Counted from the first letter of the stretch, positions 20,709 to 32,065 are shown. The stretch is DNA of 64,000 nt from Oreohelix idahoensis (GCA_024509875.1 JAMPIV010008530.1:310001-374000), one strand, 5' to 3'. Made by a program: numbers and translations. The notes: generated by a model from the letters alone, not told the origin.

Positions 20709-23297
20709 GTGTTGGAACTAGGGCATGCGATTCCCTTCAGTGGTCATATGGGAATCAGCGCAACAGGACAGCGAATAGCTTGTCACTATTTCTGGCCAGG
20801 AATAACTGAAGATATCAAACGATATGTAAAATCCTGTCCAGAGTGCCAACGAGTAGCACCTAAACATTGGACTGCACCAGCAACTCTGGGGGAAATGCCC
20901 ATAGTGGGAACACCCTTTGAGAGAGTTGCCGTGGATCTTGTGGGACCTCTCACCCGAACCAAGAGAAGGAACAGCTACATTCTGACTCTGGTGGACACTT
21001 GTTCTATGTGGGGAGAGGCAGTAGCCCTGTCATCGATTGATTCTAAACATGTGGCAGAGGCATTGCTCACAATTTTCACAAGGTTAGGCTTTCCCAATCA
21101 AATCTTGACTGATAATGGCTCTCAGTTCAAGGGGAAACTAACTGAAGAAGTTTTCAGGATCTTCCAGGCCAAACACTTCCATTGTAGTGTGTATCATCCC
21201 CAAGGGAACGGCCAAGTGGAAAGATTTAACGGCACATTGATGTCGATCCTGAGAAAGTTGGCACACGAAAAACCAGATACATGGGACCAGTACCTGCACG
21301 CCGCCCTCTTTGCTTATCGGGAGGTACCCCATAGTTCAACCGGTATGGCCCCGGCAACATTATTGTTTGGAAGGCCAATAAAAGGTCCACTCGAAGCTTT
21401 GCTAAGAACGTGGACTGATGAAAAGGCAGAGGAAAACATTACATCTTCATACCAATATGTGAATGAGCTGACCACTCGTTTAAAAACTGGTTGGAAACTT
21501 GCCAATGAAAATTTGAAACAAGCCAGGAAGAAACATGCTGCCTATTATAACAGGAAAGCGAAAGACAGAAATTTGGCTGTGGGAGAGAAAGTACTGCTTC
21601 TTTTGCCCGGGAGTCAGAATAAGTTACAAATTGGATGGCAGGGTCCATATACAGTTTTAGAGAAGGTATCTAGAACAAATTATAAGATAGATAAGAAGGG
21701 GAAAGAAAAAATCTATCATGTGAATCTCCTGAAGAAATATTTGGAAAGAGAACATCAGGAAGAGACACACTTGTTGACCTTGTCCATCGCCATGGAGATG
21801 AAAAAGGAACCACTTTCATCATTTGAGTATCCATTACACCCCTGTGAGACAGCAGCACAGGTGAAAATCAGTACACATTTAACGAAAACTCAGAAAGAGA
21901 GAGTGCAACAGGTTCTAAATAATCATGCAGAGGTGTTAACAGACCGACCAGGGCATACAAACCTATTGGAATATGATATGAAACTGATAGACCCCACACC
22001 TGTCTGTATGAAACCATATTCGATTCCGTTTGCTAAGGAAAAAGCTTTGAAGGAAGAGATAGACTATCTATTGAAGGAAGGAATTATTTCACACAGTGAA
22101 TCTTCGTATAGTTCCGGTGTTGTACTCTTAAGGAAGCCCTCTGGAGAACATAGACTCTGTATAGATTACAGGAGACTGAATGCTATTACAGAAGGACAGG
22201 TGGATCCATTGCCGGATACAAATCAGCTGTTTGCCAAACTAAATAAAGCTAAATATTTCTCAAAAGTGGATTTGAGTAAAGGATACTATCAGATTCCAGT
22301 AAAGCCTGAGGTTAGACCATACCTAGGTTTTAGTACCTCAGAAGGACACTATGAGTTTAATAGATTGCCATTTGGATTGAAGAATGCGCCTAGTGTCTTC
22401 TCTAGAATGATGAGAAAATTATTGGATCCTCTGAATAATCCCTGTATAACAAATTTCATGGATGATATCCTTATAGCAACAGAAACATTTGAGGAACACA
22501 TTGACTCTCTGAACATGCTGTTTGATCGACAGGGGGAAGCAAATTTAACAGCCCGACCAACCAAATGTTGCGTTGGATGTAAAGAATTGGAATTTTTGGG
22601 ACACACAGTTTATCAGGGAAACATGACCCCTGACCCAAAGAACTTAGAGAAACTAAAGAAAGCCCCGAGACCACAAACCAAGAAGGACGTGAGATCTTTT
22701 GTCTCATTATGTGGTTTCTACCAGAAGTATATCAGGAACTTTAATTCCATATGTGCACCGTTAACTGATTTGACACGTAAAGGACATCCAGATCGCATTA
22801 CATGGACACCACAATGTGAAATGACTTACCAAGAATTGAAGGAAAAGCTCACAAGTAAACCCATTTTGAAATTACCTGACTTAAGTCAAGAATTCATAGT
22901 AAGGACGGATGCAAGTAATATTGGGTTAGGTGCAACTCTACTACAGAAATCAGATGCATTGGATGGGGAATTAAGCCCAGTGGCATATGCTAGCAGAAAA
23001 TTGAATAAAGCTGAAATCAATTACTCAACTAGCGAAAAAGAATGTCTTGCAGTAATATGGGCAATAAAGAAATTCAATATTTATCTGTATGGGAAGGCCT
23101 TTAAGTTGCAAACAGACCACAAACCTTTATCGTTTCTAGCACAGGCTAGGCATGAGAACTCCAGGTTACTCCGATGGTCTTTACTTTTGGCTCCATATAA
23201 TTTTAGCATTGAGTATATATCTGGAAAAACAAATTTGGGAGCGGATTTTTTAAGCCGCCATCCGTGTGATGAGAATCACCGTAAACCCCAGAACTAA
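20709..23297 (+). CDS. pol: Element 1 Pol: integrase-RT-RNase H (862 aa)
   Basis: Integrase comes first. It has an H2C2 zinc domain (H6, H13, C43, C46), a DD35E core (D76 in VAVDLVGPL, D135 in LTDNGSQF, E171 in GQVERFNG) and a GPF/Y-type module with QGPYTVLEKV near 320. Reverse transcriptase follows (about 395-640): LCIDYRRLN, LPFGLKNAPS and the catalytic FMDD at 583-586. RNase H then has RTDAS, SEKECLA and LQTDHKPL, ending in the FLSRH-type terminus. All catalytic residues are present. The GTG at 20709 is only the first possible start after an in-frame TAG at 20700-20702. By comparison with element 2 the integrase should extend further upstream, and one base appears missing around 20708. The stop is followed by the polypurine tract and 3' LTR. 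Confidence 0.93.
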   Translation: MLELGHAIPFSGHMGISATGQRIACHYFWPGITEDIKRYVKSCPECQRVAPKHWTAPATLGEMPIVGTPFERVAVDLVGPLTRTKRRNSYILTLVDTCSMWGEAVALSSIDSKHVAEALLTIFTRLGFPNQILTDNGSQFKGKLTEEVFRIFQAKHFHCSVYHPQGNGQVERFNGTLMSILRKLAHEKPDTWDQYLHAALFAYREVPHSSTGMAPATLLFGRPIKGPLEALLRTWTDEKAEENITSSYQYVNELTTRLKTGWKLANENLKQARKKHAAYYNRKAKDRNLAVGEKVLLLLPGSQNKLQIGWQGPYTVLEKVSRTNYKIDKKGKEKIYHVNLLKKYLEREHQEETHLLTLSIAMEMKKEPLSSFEYPLHPCETAAQVKISTHLTKTQKERVQQVLNNHAEVLTDRPGHTNLLEYDMKLIDPTPVCMKPYSIPFAKEKALKEEIDYLLKEGIISHSESSYSSGVVLLRKPSGEHRLCIDYRRLNAITEGQVDPLPDTNQLFAKLNKAKYFSKVDLSKGYYQIPVKPEVRPYLGFSTSEGHYEFNRLPFGLKNAPSVFSRMMRKLLDPLNNPCITNFMDDILIATETFEEHIDSLNMLFDRQGEANLTARPTKCCVGCKELEFLGHTVYQGNMTPDPKNLEKLKKAPRPQTKKDVRSFVSLCGFYQKYIRNFNSICAPLTDLTRKGHPDRITWTPQCEMTYQELKEKLTSKPILKLPDLSQEFIVRTDASNIGLGATLLQKSDALDGELSPVAYASRKLNKAEINYSTSEKECLAVIWAIKKFNIYLYGKAFKLQTDHKPLSFLAQARHENSRLLRWSLLLAPYNFSIEYISGKTNLGADFLSRHPCDENHRKPQN

Positions 23298-23352
23298 TAA
23301 TAAATTTCTCTATGTGTATATAGAATAAAGGACTGACATATAATGTCTGTTT

Positions 23353-23364
23353 TAAGAGGGGAGA
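23353..23364 (+). other. Element 1 polypurine tract
   Basis: TAAGAGGGGAGA lies immediately before the 3' LTR, the expected plus-strand primer. Confidence 0.85.
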
Positions 23365-25818
23365 TGTCGTGGAATATTCTAATCCACATATATAAATTAT
23401 CAAGTAAATATAAAGCCTAATAAATACATATAATAAATAAAGGAAGAAGAATGGTAAAGAACAGTGCTGTCACAATGACAGTACTCGAAATCCCCTTGTT
23501 TTCTACTGCGTATGCAAATTGTAACGTTTCACGTTGATATTAAAGGCCTTCTGCAACATACACGCGTTTCCCAAACACACAATAAAATGTGCTGCCTTTC
23601 TAAGAAAAACCTTGAAATATGCAAGTTGACCTAAATTTTAAATTCCATTCATGTCTTTTTCTACACTATGTTACCAAAAACAAAAGACAGATGGACTAAA
23701 GGATAGCGAGAAGGGAGAGGCAGAAAGCCGAACACTAAACACGCGTCGCGCGATACACAAATGCTGCCATCACGCGTGTAAGACTACATGCACTAACTTT
23801 ATTTCAATCGACAGTGATAAATTCACTACCCTTCCCAGAGTTAGGTTTTAAAACCTGAAAAACGCTTATTGGGGAAACCTGACATTCTACTGTTTTATGT
23901 CCGAAATCCTGACATTAGTCTGACAGTACAGCAGGACAGGTGGCGGTTCTCACATAAAAAAAAAAAAAAAAACAACTACACGACTATCCTAGAAATTGCA
24001 TATTTTGAACGCAGCCACTTAGCTCTTTTAAATTGGTATATTTGGGTTCCTTAGGGCTTGCTGACAAAGAATATGTACAACGTTATGCAAATAGTCTAGG
24101 AATTGACAAGTTATAGCCAAAATAAAATGATGGTGCTGTCAGACAACACCCAAAATCAGAATCGCTCAGTGGTAGATTTTTTTAATCCACCATTGTACGG
24201 GAAATGGGCCACAAGTTACATTTGAACTGATTGGCTGGAATGATATGTAAGGCTACACACGATTAGTCGGACTATAAATACTATCTTTGGTTGTTAGGGG
24301 AGACGTAGGAAGTTAAAATTTTTTCAAATACTTGTCGAAACGTGGCTCCATTGGCTAGACTCGCTGATATACTCACTTAGGAGCGTTAGTTCGAGACCAC
24401 TAGTCAAATAAGCTTGATAAAGCAACAGTGCGTTGAAGCCAGCTCATATTTTTGCTAAATAAAAGCCTGGAACATAAGCAGAGGGGAATTTGTGCCAGTA
24501 GTTGTGCCAGAATTCATTGCTAATCAACGTATCTGTGTTTGTTTCCATGAATTGTGGTAAGCTTGAAACATTCAGTATCTTTTAATGAAAATTGAATGTG
24601 AATTGTTAATTTATGCCTGTATATATGTGTAGTTCAGTAGCAAACCTGATGTAAAGCCTATAATGCTCCAGCCTGAACAGAAGGTGTCGGAGGAAAGTAA
24701 AACTGCATGGAATGGCCAAACAGTACACTGACACCTAGATTATTGATTAGACAGAAATAATGCTGGAAGTGCAGAGGCGTAGTAACCATTAAGGAGGTAA
24801 ATACTGGTATAAAGTATTTCAGATGAAGCTGACAGTTGGCCTAACGCTCTGAACTCAATGTTTGTGATGTATTGTGCTCAGTGTAAAAAGAGAGTATAAA
24901 TTAGTTATGAAGTAGAAGGTACATCCTTCTTGTTTTCAGGGACCGTGGTCTTGATGGTATTGAGCAGCACCTGGTCAGAGCTTTGCTGAATCCAGAGTCG
25001 GACAGCATACTCCTTGGTCCATTTAGCTATCAGTGAGGTGTCTCCAGAGCCGAGGGGAGAGTCGAGCAGAGGAGTCTGTTCCTGCCGCCATCACGCCAGA
25101 TAAGCTGATGTGGCCAGCTGAGCTCAAAATTATGTACCCCCAGCTTAAAATGACCTTGTAAAAATAACATTAAGAGGGGAGTTAAATTGTGTTAATATCA
25201 GGAACTGAGAACATCTCCAATAATAGTTCCCATAAAGACAAACTATTGAAGTCATGATGACAAATACCAACAGAGCTTGAACAAAACAAAACCAGTATTA
25301 CCTCATATTACTACTACACAACTGACACACATAGGATACTTTTAATAATATATGTCATTACCATATTCATATTGATAAATTCTGTACATATAACTTGTAA
25401 GTAAAATTGATTGTGATTCCTGGTTCCCTTTGTTTTTGAATCAGGACACATATTCATTCATAACAGCAATGAATACATATTGTTATTTGAAAAGTTATCA
25501 GTGACTCCTTTAAGATATCCTTTAGAGTGTTATATGTATGTGAGTGTCATAGTGTTGTCAAGTGTGGTGGAATAAATTAAATTGTTTATCTGTTTGTTGT
25601 TGTTATGACTTACACTTCATCATACACATACCCTAGACATATAACGTAGTCATCACACTATTCCAGAATAATTCTGACTGAGATATATATATATATGTGG
25701 CAGCAAGTAAGGTTATCTATAATACACTACTCTCATTAGATATAGATACCTTCACAGCTGATCTCAGTCAGTACACTAAGTCCCCCTATAAATATTTATA
25801 ACATCCCATCTCACCACA
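23365..25818 (+). repeat. Element 1 3' LTR
   Basis: 2454 bp and nearly identical to the 5' LTR. Differences seen include an A-run length change near 23957, an A/G change near 24428, A/G near 25182, loss of one T near 25520, a C/T pair near 25548 and 25592, a shorter TA run near 25686, and the last bases CATCTCACCACA against CACTTCACCACA. Confidence 0.95.
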
Positions 25819-25879
25819 GCACGGAGATAATGAAAATACTGGGAGACCCAAACAAAGACACAGAAAATAACTGGTGACA

Positions 25880-26395
25880 GACAGGAGCAGGAGTCGTGGA
25901 TTCGGAGTCGTGTTTTAGTGGAGCCGGTCGTGTTTGAGTGGAGTCGGAGTCGTGTTTTAGTGGAGCCGGTCGTGTTTTAGTGGAGTCGGAGTCGTGTTTT
26001 AGTGGAGCCGGTCGTGTTTGAGTGGAGTCGGATTTTAGTGGAGCCGGTCGTGTTTTAGTGGAGTCGGAGTCGTGTTTTAGTGGAGTCGGAGTCGTGTTTT
26101 AGTGGAGCCTGTCGTGTTTGAGTGGAGTCGGAGTAGTGTTTTAGTGGAGGCGGTCGTGTTTTAGTGGAGCCGGAGTCGTGTTTTAGTGGAGCCGGTCGTG
26201 TTTGAGTGGAGTCGGAGTCGTGTTTTAGTGGAGTCGGAGTCGTGTTTTAGTGGAGTCGGCAAAAAGGAAAATGTCCGAATGATATGCCATATGATTAGTA
26301 AAACAAAACTGTAGTCGGAGGTCGGAGTCGAAACTTCTAAAATTTCAGGAGTCGGAGAATTTGTTAGGCTGACTCCACAACCCTGGGTAGGACAG
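25880..26395. repeat. ~19/22-bp composite minisatellite
   Basis: Alternating units AGTGGAGTCGGAGTCGTGTT and AGTGGAGCCGGTCGTGTTT, each followed by T/TAG. The flank GATATGCCATATGATTAGTA and the terminal CTCCACAACCCTG are shared with the spacer array at 1660-2345, so the two arrays belong to one repeat family. Confidence 0.85.
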
Positions 26396-27179
26396 TGAAA
26401 CAACTTGAACATATGGCCCACGACGCGTGGCTTGAATGAAGTAACTGAATGCCTACGCCCCGCGGCGGCTGAAGGCACAGAAAAATAAGAATGACCTTGT
26501 TAACCCAGATTGCAAATTGTGGACTGGCATGATCGCCTGAGCCTGTACGAAGGGTACTAAGCGAAGAAAAAAAAAGGGGGTTGGAACATCTTCAGGCATT
26601 CTTCATAGCTGGCATAGGCGTTCACTTGTGGTGGCAGAAAGAATCTCACGTTAATAACACAATTTAACCTTTTCATTCAACTGTGTCTTTAGAATGCAAA
26701 ATGGGCCCCAAAAATTGCTCATGAATACACTGAGTCATGCGAACAAATACCACGATTTCATTATACAGTGCCGTGTGCAATCCAGACCAAGGCCAGATCC
26801 GGCACTGTGTTTACGACAGAAGTCTACGTGCTTTTCAGGCTCCCCCACCGAGATCCTACCGATTCATTTTTTCCCCCCTATAATCCTTTAAATCACTTCT
26901 TACCTTCCCCACTCCCCCCTTTCTTCTTCGCTTCACTCAAAAGAGCGATATCCAGGGCGACGCCATGATTTCCAATTCAAATAAGACATGCCGGGGAAAA
27001 AAGAGAGACGTGTTAAACTTTTACTTGCTCCTAATGTCAATCATAGCTAGAGAAGATATATTTATGCACTTGCACTAGCTTTGGTCCGAAACAGGCAGCG
27101 AAGTCAACTGATAGTAGCCTTCGCTAACTGCAGTGAAAGAAAAAGAAAAAAATAAAACAAAGAACCCCTGGTAACAACC
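26396..27179. other. Intergenic, no feature recognised
   Basis: Pyrimidine-rich around 26860-26935; otherwise no domain, RNA or terminal repeat seen. Confidence 0.4.
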
Positions 27180-27420
27180 AGTACCGCTCCGCCCGTATTT
27201 CTCGGGTGCGCTTATAGCACCGCTCAAGTAGGCCCTCGAAAACTCCTCGAGTACTCGGTCTCATCCCGTCGAGCAGCGCAAAGTCTCTCGGATACCCGGG
27301 CAGCCACAGATAACAGACCGCGGGTGGCGGGCCGTGACACGAGCGATGAACGAGGACCGTCTGGAGTGGCAGGATAGGTTCGAAAGCGGGGTTTCAAGTC
27401 CGTCAGATCAGGTGAATGGT
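27180..27420 (+). other. GC/CpG-rich stretch with a possible first coding exon
   Basis: Locally far richer in CpG than its surroundings. An ATG at 27346 opens 22 codons (MNEDRLEWQDRFESGVSSPS, then DQ) ending exactly at CAG|GTGAAT at 27411/27412, a good 5' splice-site match. No partner exon was found, and the protein is unrecognised. It could be a first exon of a host gene whose intron contains the RTE insertion, or chance. Confidence 0.2.
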
Positions 27421-27993
27421 TTTGTCTTGCCTGCGGTTACTGCAGCGTGGTGTGGCTTTCATTCCGTGAGGTCCAGGCGCAGGAAATAGGAGCACCGTGG
27501 CTGAGGCACAGGTTTATTAGTTTGAAGAAAAAAAGTGCGAAACAACAGGGACGTTTTATTTCGTCTCCTGGACTCCGTGAGTGTGGTGAAACCGTGAGAC
27601 TTACGTAAATCTTGTTGATTGGGTCCTACACCCATTCCTTCTACACATCGTTTTACCAAGGCATGAAAAAATCTTAACTCCGCCTATGCCGGTCCCAAGC
27701 CCGGATGAAAAAGGAGGAGGGCGGCCTGCATGGAGGCCGTAAGGAGGCAGCCCCTCCACCATGCAAAGGCACAACAGGCCAATCACCTGTTTGTCTAAAA
27801 CTATGATTACAAGCAATATAAGAGAGAAAACTGGACTGATTCTAAAGGCGACGAACTGGAACGGACTACGACTTATGGAACGTGGAACACAAGAAGTATA
27901 AATGGGAAAGAAGAGGAGCTGATGGAAGAGATGAGGAAAGCAAAACTATAAATCCTGGCTATTACCGAAACAAAGAAAAAGGGACAAGGAGTC

Positions 27994-30162
27994 ATGGATC
28001 TCGGTGGCAACACTCTGCTATACAGTGGTGTACCCACATCTGAAAGAGCTAAAGGGGGCGTGGGTTGCATTGTGGCCAAAAACCAGAAAGATAGTATCAA
28101 GGGATGGAACTTTGTCTCGGAGCGCATTATGGTTGTAAAACTAAAAGAAGGAGAAACCATAGTCAACCTGGTCATAGTGTATGGGCCAAATGGGGATGAG
28201 AGAGCAGAGGTCAAGGAGGAATTCTTCGAGCTGCTTCAAAGGACAGTGGATGACTGCCTGGATGAAATTATCATGCTCGGAGATTTCAATGCCAGAGTTG
28301 GAAATGACCATGCTAGATGGGGTGGAGTTGTCGGAAGATATGGAGAAGATGCTCTCAATGACAATGGAAAGCGACTCCTCAGATTCTGCAGTGAGCAGAA
28401 TCTGATCATTACCAACACAAAGTTCCCCCATAAGCGCATACATGCATATACTAGGTGTGAACCAACAAAGAATGAGAAGTCAGTGATCGACTATGCCATT
28501 GTTAGGAGGAGCTCATTCAAATATGTCCGGGATGCTAGAGTCTGGAGGGGGCCAGAGATTGGAAGTGATCACTACCTGCTTACAATTAAAAGAACAACTG
28601 AAAGAGTTGCTCAGCCTAGGAACTGCCCAGCACCACGCAAGAAACCAAGTAAACGAACGGAAGAAATGAGCATTAAGACCTACAAGCTGAAAGATCCAGA
28701 AATTAAGACCAGATATCAGGGGCTTATTGCTACAGCGGTGAGAAACACAGAAGAACAACCTGATGACTTGGAAACCCTGTGGCTTAAATTCAAGGACATC
28801 ATAAAGACAGCTGCTGCAGAAGCATGTGGTGAAGTCCGACTTGGGAACAAGAGAAAGAGGACACCTTGGTGGACAGAAGAAGTCAAAGAGAAAATAAGAG
28901 AGAAGAAAATGGCATGGAAACAATACTTGGGAGCTAAAAACACAGCAGGACAAATAGAGAAATATAGAGAATATGTGATACTCAGAACAGAAGCAAAGAA
29001 CAAGGTGCTAGCAGCAAAACAGAAGTCCTGGGAAGAATTTGGAGAAAAGCTAGAAAAGGATGCGCAAGAAAACCAGAAATTGTTCTATAAGACCCTAAAG
29101 AACATGAGGAAGGAAAAACAATGTCCTCTTAAATTTATAAAGGACAAGCAAGGCAAATTGCTTACTGCCCCGAAGGAAGTAATGGAAAGATGGAAAGAAT
29201 ATTTCTCAGAACTCCTTGATGGTGAGCAAGGTAGAGCATCAGAAATGATAACCACTAGCACAGAAGAGGATACAAATGGTGATGAAGATGACATAAAGAT
29301 GGAAGAACTGAAGGCAGCACTGGAGAAAATCAAGATGGGCAAAGCAGCAGGGCAGGATGGTATAACACCAGAAATGGTTAAGTACATGGGAGCATCAGGC
29401 GACCTATTACTCCTAAGGGTCCTACAAGCAGCATGGTGCAACAAGGCCATACCAAAGGATTGGGAGATTGCCATCATGACACCGATTTTCAAAAAGGGTG
29501 ACAATCGACAATGTGGAAACCACAGAGGCATGTCCCTTCTCAGTGTCCCTGGTAAAATCTGCTCTAGAATCCTAGAGCAGAGACTCCGATGCCTAGCTGA
29601 GCCACAATTGGATGAAGCCCAGTGCGGATTCCGAGCAAACCGAAGTACTCAAGACCTAATCTTCACGCTCAGGCAGCTGAGTGAAAAGGCCCTTGAGTAC
29701 AAGAGTGAGATCCATCTTTGTTTCATGGATCTGGAGGGGGCGTTTGGCAGGGTCCCCTGGGGCAAGCTTTGGGACTGTTTGGCAGGGAAGAACATTCCAG
29801 CACCTCTGATACATGCTATACAGAGCTTCTACAAGTCTTGCAGAAATTATGTGGGGACAGCAAGCTATAAGTCAGAGGAGTTCAAGACCACCACTGGTGT
29901 AAGACAAGGCGATATCCTGTCACCTTGTCTTTTCATACTTCTCATGGACGATGTCATCAAGGCATGTAAGGAGAAAACAAGAAAGTATTCAGTGGGGTAC
30001 TGGAAGATGAGACAGGTCTGTATTTCAGGGCTGGCATTTGCTGATGGTGTTGTCCTGATTGCTAAATCAGAGACACATCTCCAATCCGGCCTGCAGGTCT
30101 GGGGGAGGGGCTGGAGAGGAGAGGGATGGTCATGGGCAGCTCTAAAACAAAATCCATGGTGA
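27994..30162 (+). pseudogene. RTE LINE endonuclease-reverse transcriptase (inactive)
   Basis: The first 200 residues are an exonuclease-endonuclease-phosphatase type nicking domain (VIVYGPNGD, LGDFNARVG at 95-103, VIDYAI, SDHYLL at 191-196). Reverse transcriptase follows from about 440 (KMGKAAGQDGITPEM, GFRANRSTQDLIFTLRQL, TTGVRQGDILSP). The catalytic block is FADG at 682-685 in place of FADD, and motif A is FMDLEGAFG at 577-585 with Gly where Asp normally ends the block. The natural N-terminus lies upstream: the same frame continues to about 27885 but is broken by TAA at 27947-27949. A frameshift in a G-rich run near 30100 moves the C-terminus into the next frame. Inactive on three counts. 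Confidence 0.9.
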
Positions 30163-30836
30163 TATCACGAGAAGAAAGAAAACATCAGATTAAGTTGGGA
30201 GAACAGGTCCTGGAGCAGGTCGACCACTTTAAATATCTCGGAGCTATTATAGACCGAAAGGGGGGCATCAAAGAAGAGTTGGCCACTCGAAAAGCAGCGG
30301 CTGGGAGACTTTATCAGGCCATAAATCGAGGATTCCTCAGCAAGAAAGAGGTTGGTAAGAAAACGAAGATGGCTGTATACCGCTCCACCTATGTCCCAGT
30401 CTTGACATATGGATGCGAGTCATGGGCAATGACTACAACCCACAAAAGCCAGATCCAAACCTCAGAAATGAGGTATCTGAGGAAGGTGGTTGAAGTAACA
30501 AGAAGAGACATGGTCCGCAACCAGACGATACGTCAAGGCCTAAAATCCCACCCGCTGCAGACCCAAATAGAACAGTCCCAACTAAGATGGTTTGGCCATG
30601 TCTGCAGAATGGGAGAAGATCGGCTACCACGACAAGCATGGGAAACAAAGAGCCAGGGATCCAGACCTCCAGAACGACCCAGAGTCCGCTGGGAGGACAA
30701 CATTAGACAATCTTTGAAGGACCGAGGACTAGAATGGAACCAGGCCAGGAAGAAGACAGCTGATAGAATAGTCTGGCGCTCTCTCTCTTCCAAACCTCTA
30801 CACCTCACGGTAGAAGAGGAACGACTAAGTAAGTAA
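30126..30836 (+). pseudogene. RTE LINE C-terminal domain (frameshifted continuation)
   Basis: Continues the RTE ORF after the shift: SSKTKSMVISREERK, the VDHFKYLGAII block, VLTYGCESWAM, then LRWFGHVCRMGEDRLPRQAW and RVRWEDNIRQSLKDRGLEW. This is the usual RTE thumb and C-terminal region. The stop at 30834-30836 falls within the TAAG tail. Confidence 0.85.
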
Positions 30837-30852
30837 GTATGAAAAAATCTTA

Positions 30853-31131
30853 CATGGCAAAATCAAGCAAACACGACAGTACATTTTAACAACTAATTCC
30901 CTTTGTGCTCCCTATGGTGCAGGCAGCCACCGCTACAACTGGTTTTTATGAAGGCTACACAAAAAGCATTAATGTTCTTATACAGCTGTAGTTTCTGTAG
31001 TAAGCGATAGTTAATTTTACTTGATGCAGTTGCCAGCTGCAGGCGTAATCCCTTATCTGTCGCTTCTAACGAGGAAAGTGGACATATTCTCTGTCTCCTC
31101 ACAGACTCCCGTGACGTACACGCGGTATATG
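30853..31131. other. Intergenic, no feature recognised
   Basis: Short unique stretch between the LINE and the hAT MITE. The 141-codon minus-strand frame here runs into the MITE and has no domain. Confidence 0.4.
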
Positions 31132-31139
31132 GTCTACTC

Positions 31140-31334
31140 CAGAGGTTTTCAAACTTTTTTGGTCCGCGGCTCCCTTGACCTGTGCATATATCACCGCGGC
31201 TCCTCTCTATACTATATTTATTGATGGACCTTGGGTCACTATCGAGCCCAACACTTTTCTCAAGCCATCGAGACGCCCTTAGCCGAGGGCCGCGACGCCC
31301 CTGGGAGCCGCGACGCACAGTTTGAAAACCTCTG
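31140..31334. mobile_element. hAT (Charlie-like) MITE, 195 bp
   Basis: Inverted ends CAGAGGTTTTCAAACT and AGTTTGAAAACCTCTG, flanked by a perfect 8-bp duplication GTCTACTC (31132-31139 and 31335-31342). The end sequence and 8-bp duplication are diagnostic of hAT superfamily elements. No coding capacity. Confidence 0.92.
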
Positions 31335-31342
31335 GTCTACTC

Positions 31343-31644
31343 AATTGTAAGTAACGTTTACATGACGGTAGAATTTCGCAATGATGATGATAATGATGAT
31401 GCTGCAATTGGAGAGGAAAAACTCGCTGATTAACAGACCCTTAAACCAACAAGGCATCATTAAAAGCTAACACAAGTAGGATAAAAACAAGTTTAATGAT
31501 TAACTACACGGACATAGTTGGGGCAAAATTCATCTGCTTCATAAGAGTACAACACTTGATGATTCTAATTATGATCTGGTCCGGGCAGAGTATGCTGCGT
31601 TGCGCAGCTAACAGTCTTTTTCATGACTTCATCATTCTAGTGAA
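31343..31644. other. Intergenic, short (GAT)n
   Basis: Contains ATGATGATGATAATGATGAT at about 31381; otherwise nothing recognised. Confidence 0.4.
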
Positions 31645-32065
31645 TTGTTGTTGTTTAACTGCTGAGCTTCTCGCTCTTCTGCAACCAATGCCACATTGAA
31701 GACTCCTTTGTATTATCTACACTGTAGATCTAGGATTTTCCTGTGGATTTTCTGCCATTTTGAAACGTGTTGAGTTGAAGTCATGAGCTCCAGTTTCTAC
31801 AGCTTGGCTTGCATTTAAAGGATCATCACATCTGGTCCCAAACTTGGGGGAAGAAGCGCGCAGCATACTGTGCATTGCCCACCATCCAAGGGAGCTTTCA
31901 AAATATGCAGAGCTAAAATACTGTGCTCTAGATCTGGGCTCTCCAAGGAATTGTCATGACCTACACAGAGCCACTTCTCAGCTTCCCCTGCCTATATACT
32001 ATAGCAATGTGCTAGCTGGTGGTCATATAAGGATAACTCCAAATATGCCTTTATGCATATACTAG
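31645..32065 (+). mobile_element. Fragment of the foldback element family
   Basis: 31645-31995 follows the arm at about 205-545 (GAAGACTCCTTTGTATTATC, GAAACGTGTTGAGTTGAAGT, AGCCACTTCTCAGCTTCCCC). The sequence then jumps to the reverse complement of the spacer (GGTGGTCATATAAGGATAAC), with the inner part of the arm deleted. Diverged, so older than the copy at 1-3656. Confidence 0.75.

Larger units (their letters stand above)
16160..25818 (+). mobile_element. Element 1: complete GMR1-like Ty3/Gypsy retrotransposon
   Basis: A 9.66-kb element bounded by two near-identical 2.45-kb LTRs (TGTCG...CCACA) and a 5-bp duplication GCACG (16155-16159 and 25819-25823). Internal order: primer-binding site, gag with coiled coil and CCHC knuckle, protease, then integrase, reverse transcriptase and RNase H, then a polypurine tract. 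Integrase upstream of RT differs from the usual Ty3/Gypsy order and matches the GMR1-type arrangement. I counted only about six to eight substitutions between the LTRs, so insertion was recent. Two single-step frameshifts separate protease from integrase (see ORFs), so this copy may not be autonomous unless the shifts are sequencing errors or are bypassed. Confidence 0.95.
27677..30838 (+). mobile_element. Full-length RTE-type LINE with 14-bp target duplication
   Basis: Flanked by ATGAAAAAATCTTA at 27663-27676 and 30839-30852. The GC-rich 5' leader starts CTCCGCCTATGCCGGTCCCA; the 3' end is the short tandem TAAG repeat, typical of RTE-like ends. One long ORF carries endonuclease and reverse transcriptase without an ORF1 Gag. 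Fragments of the same family occur at 5204, 6305 and 62310. The intact 5' end and perfect duplication point to a fairly recent full-length insertion, yet the coding region is inactive. Confidence 0.9.
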
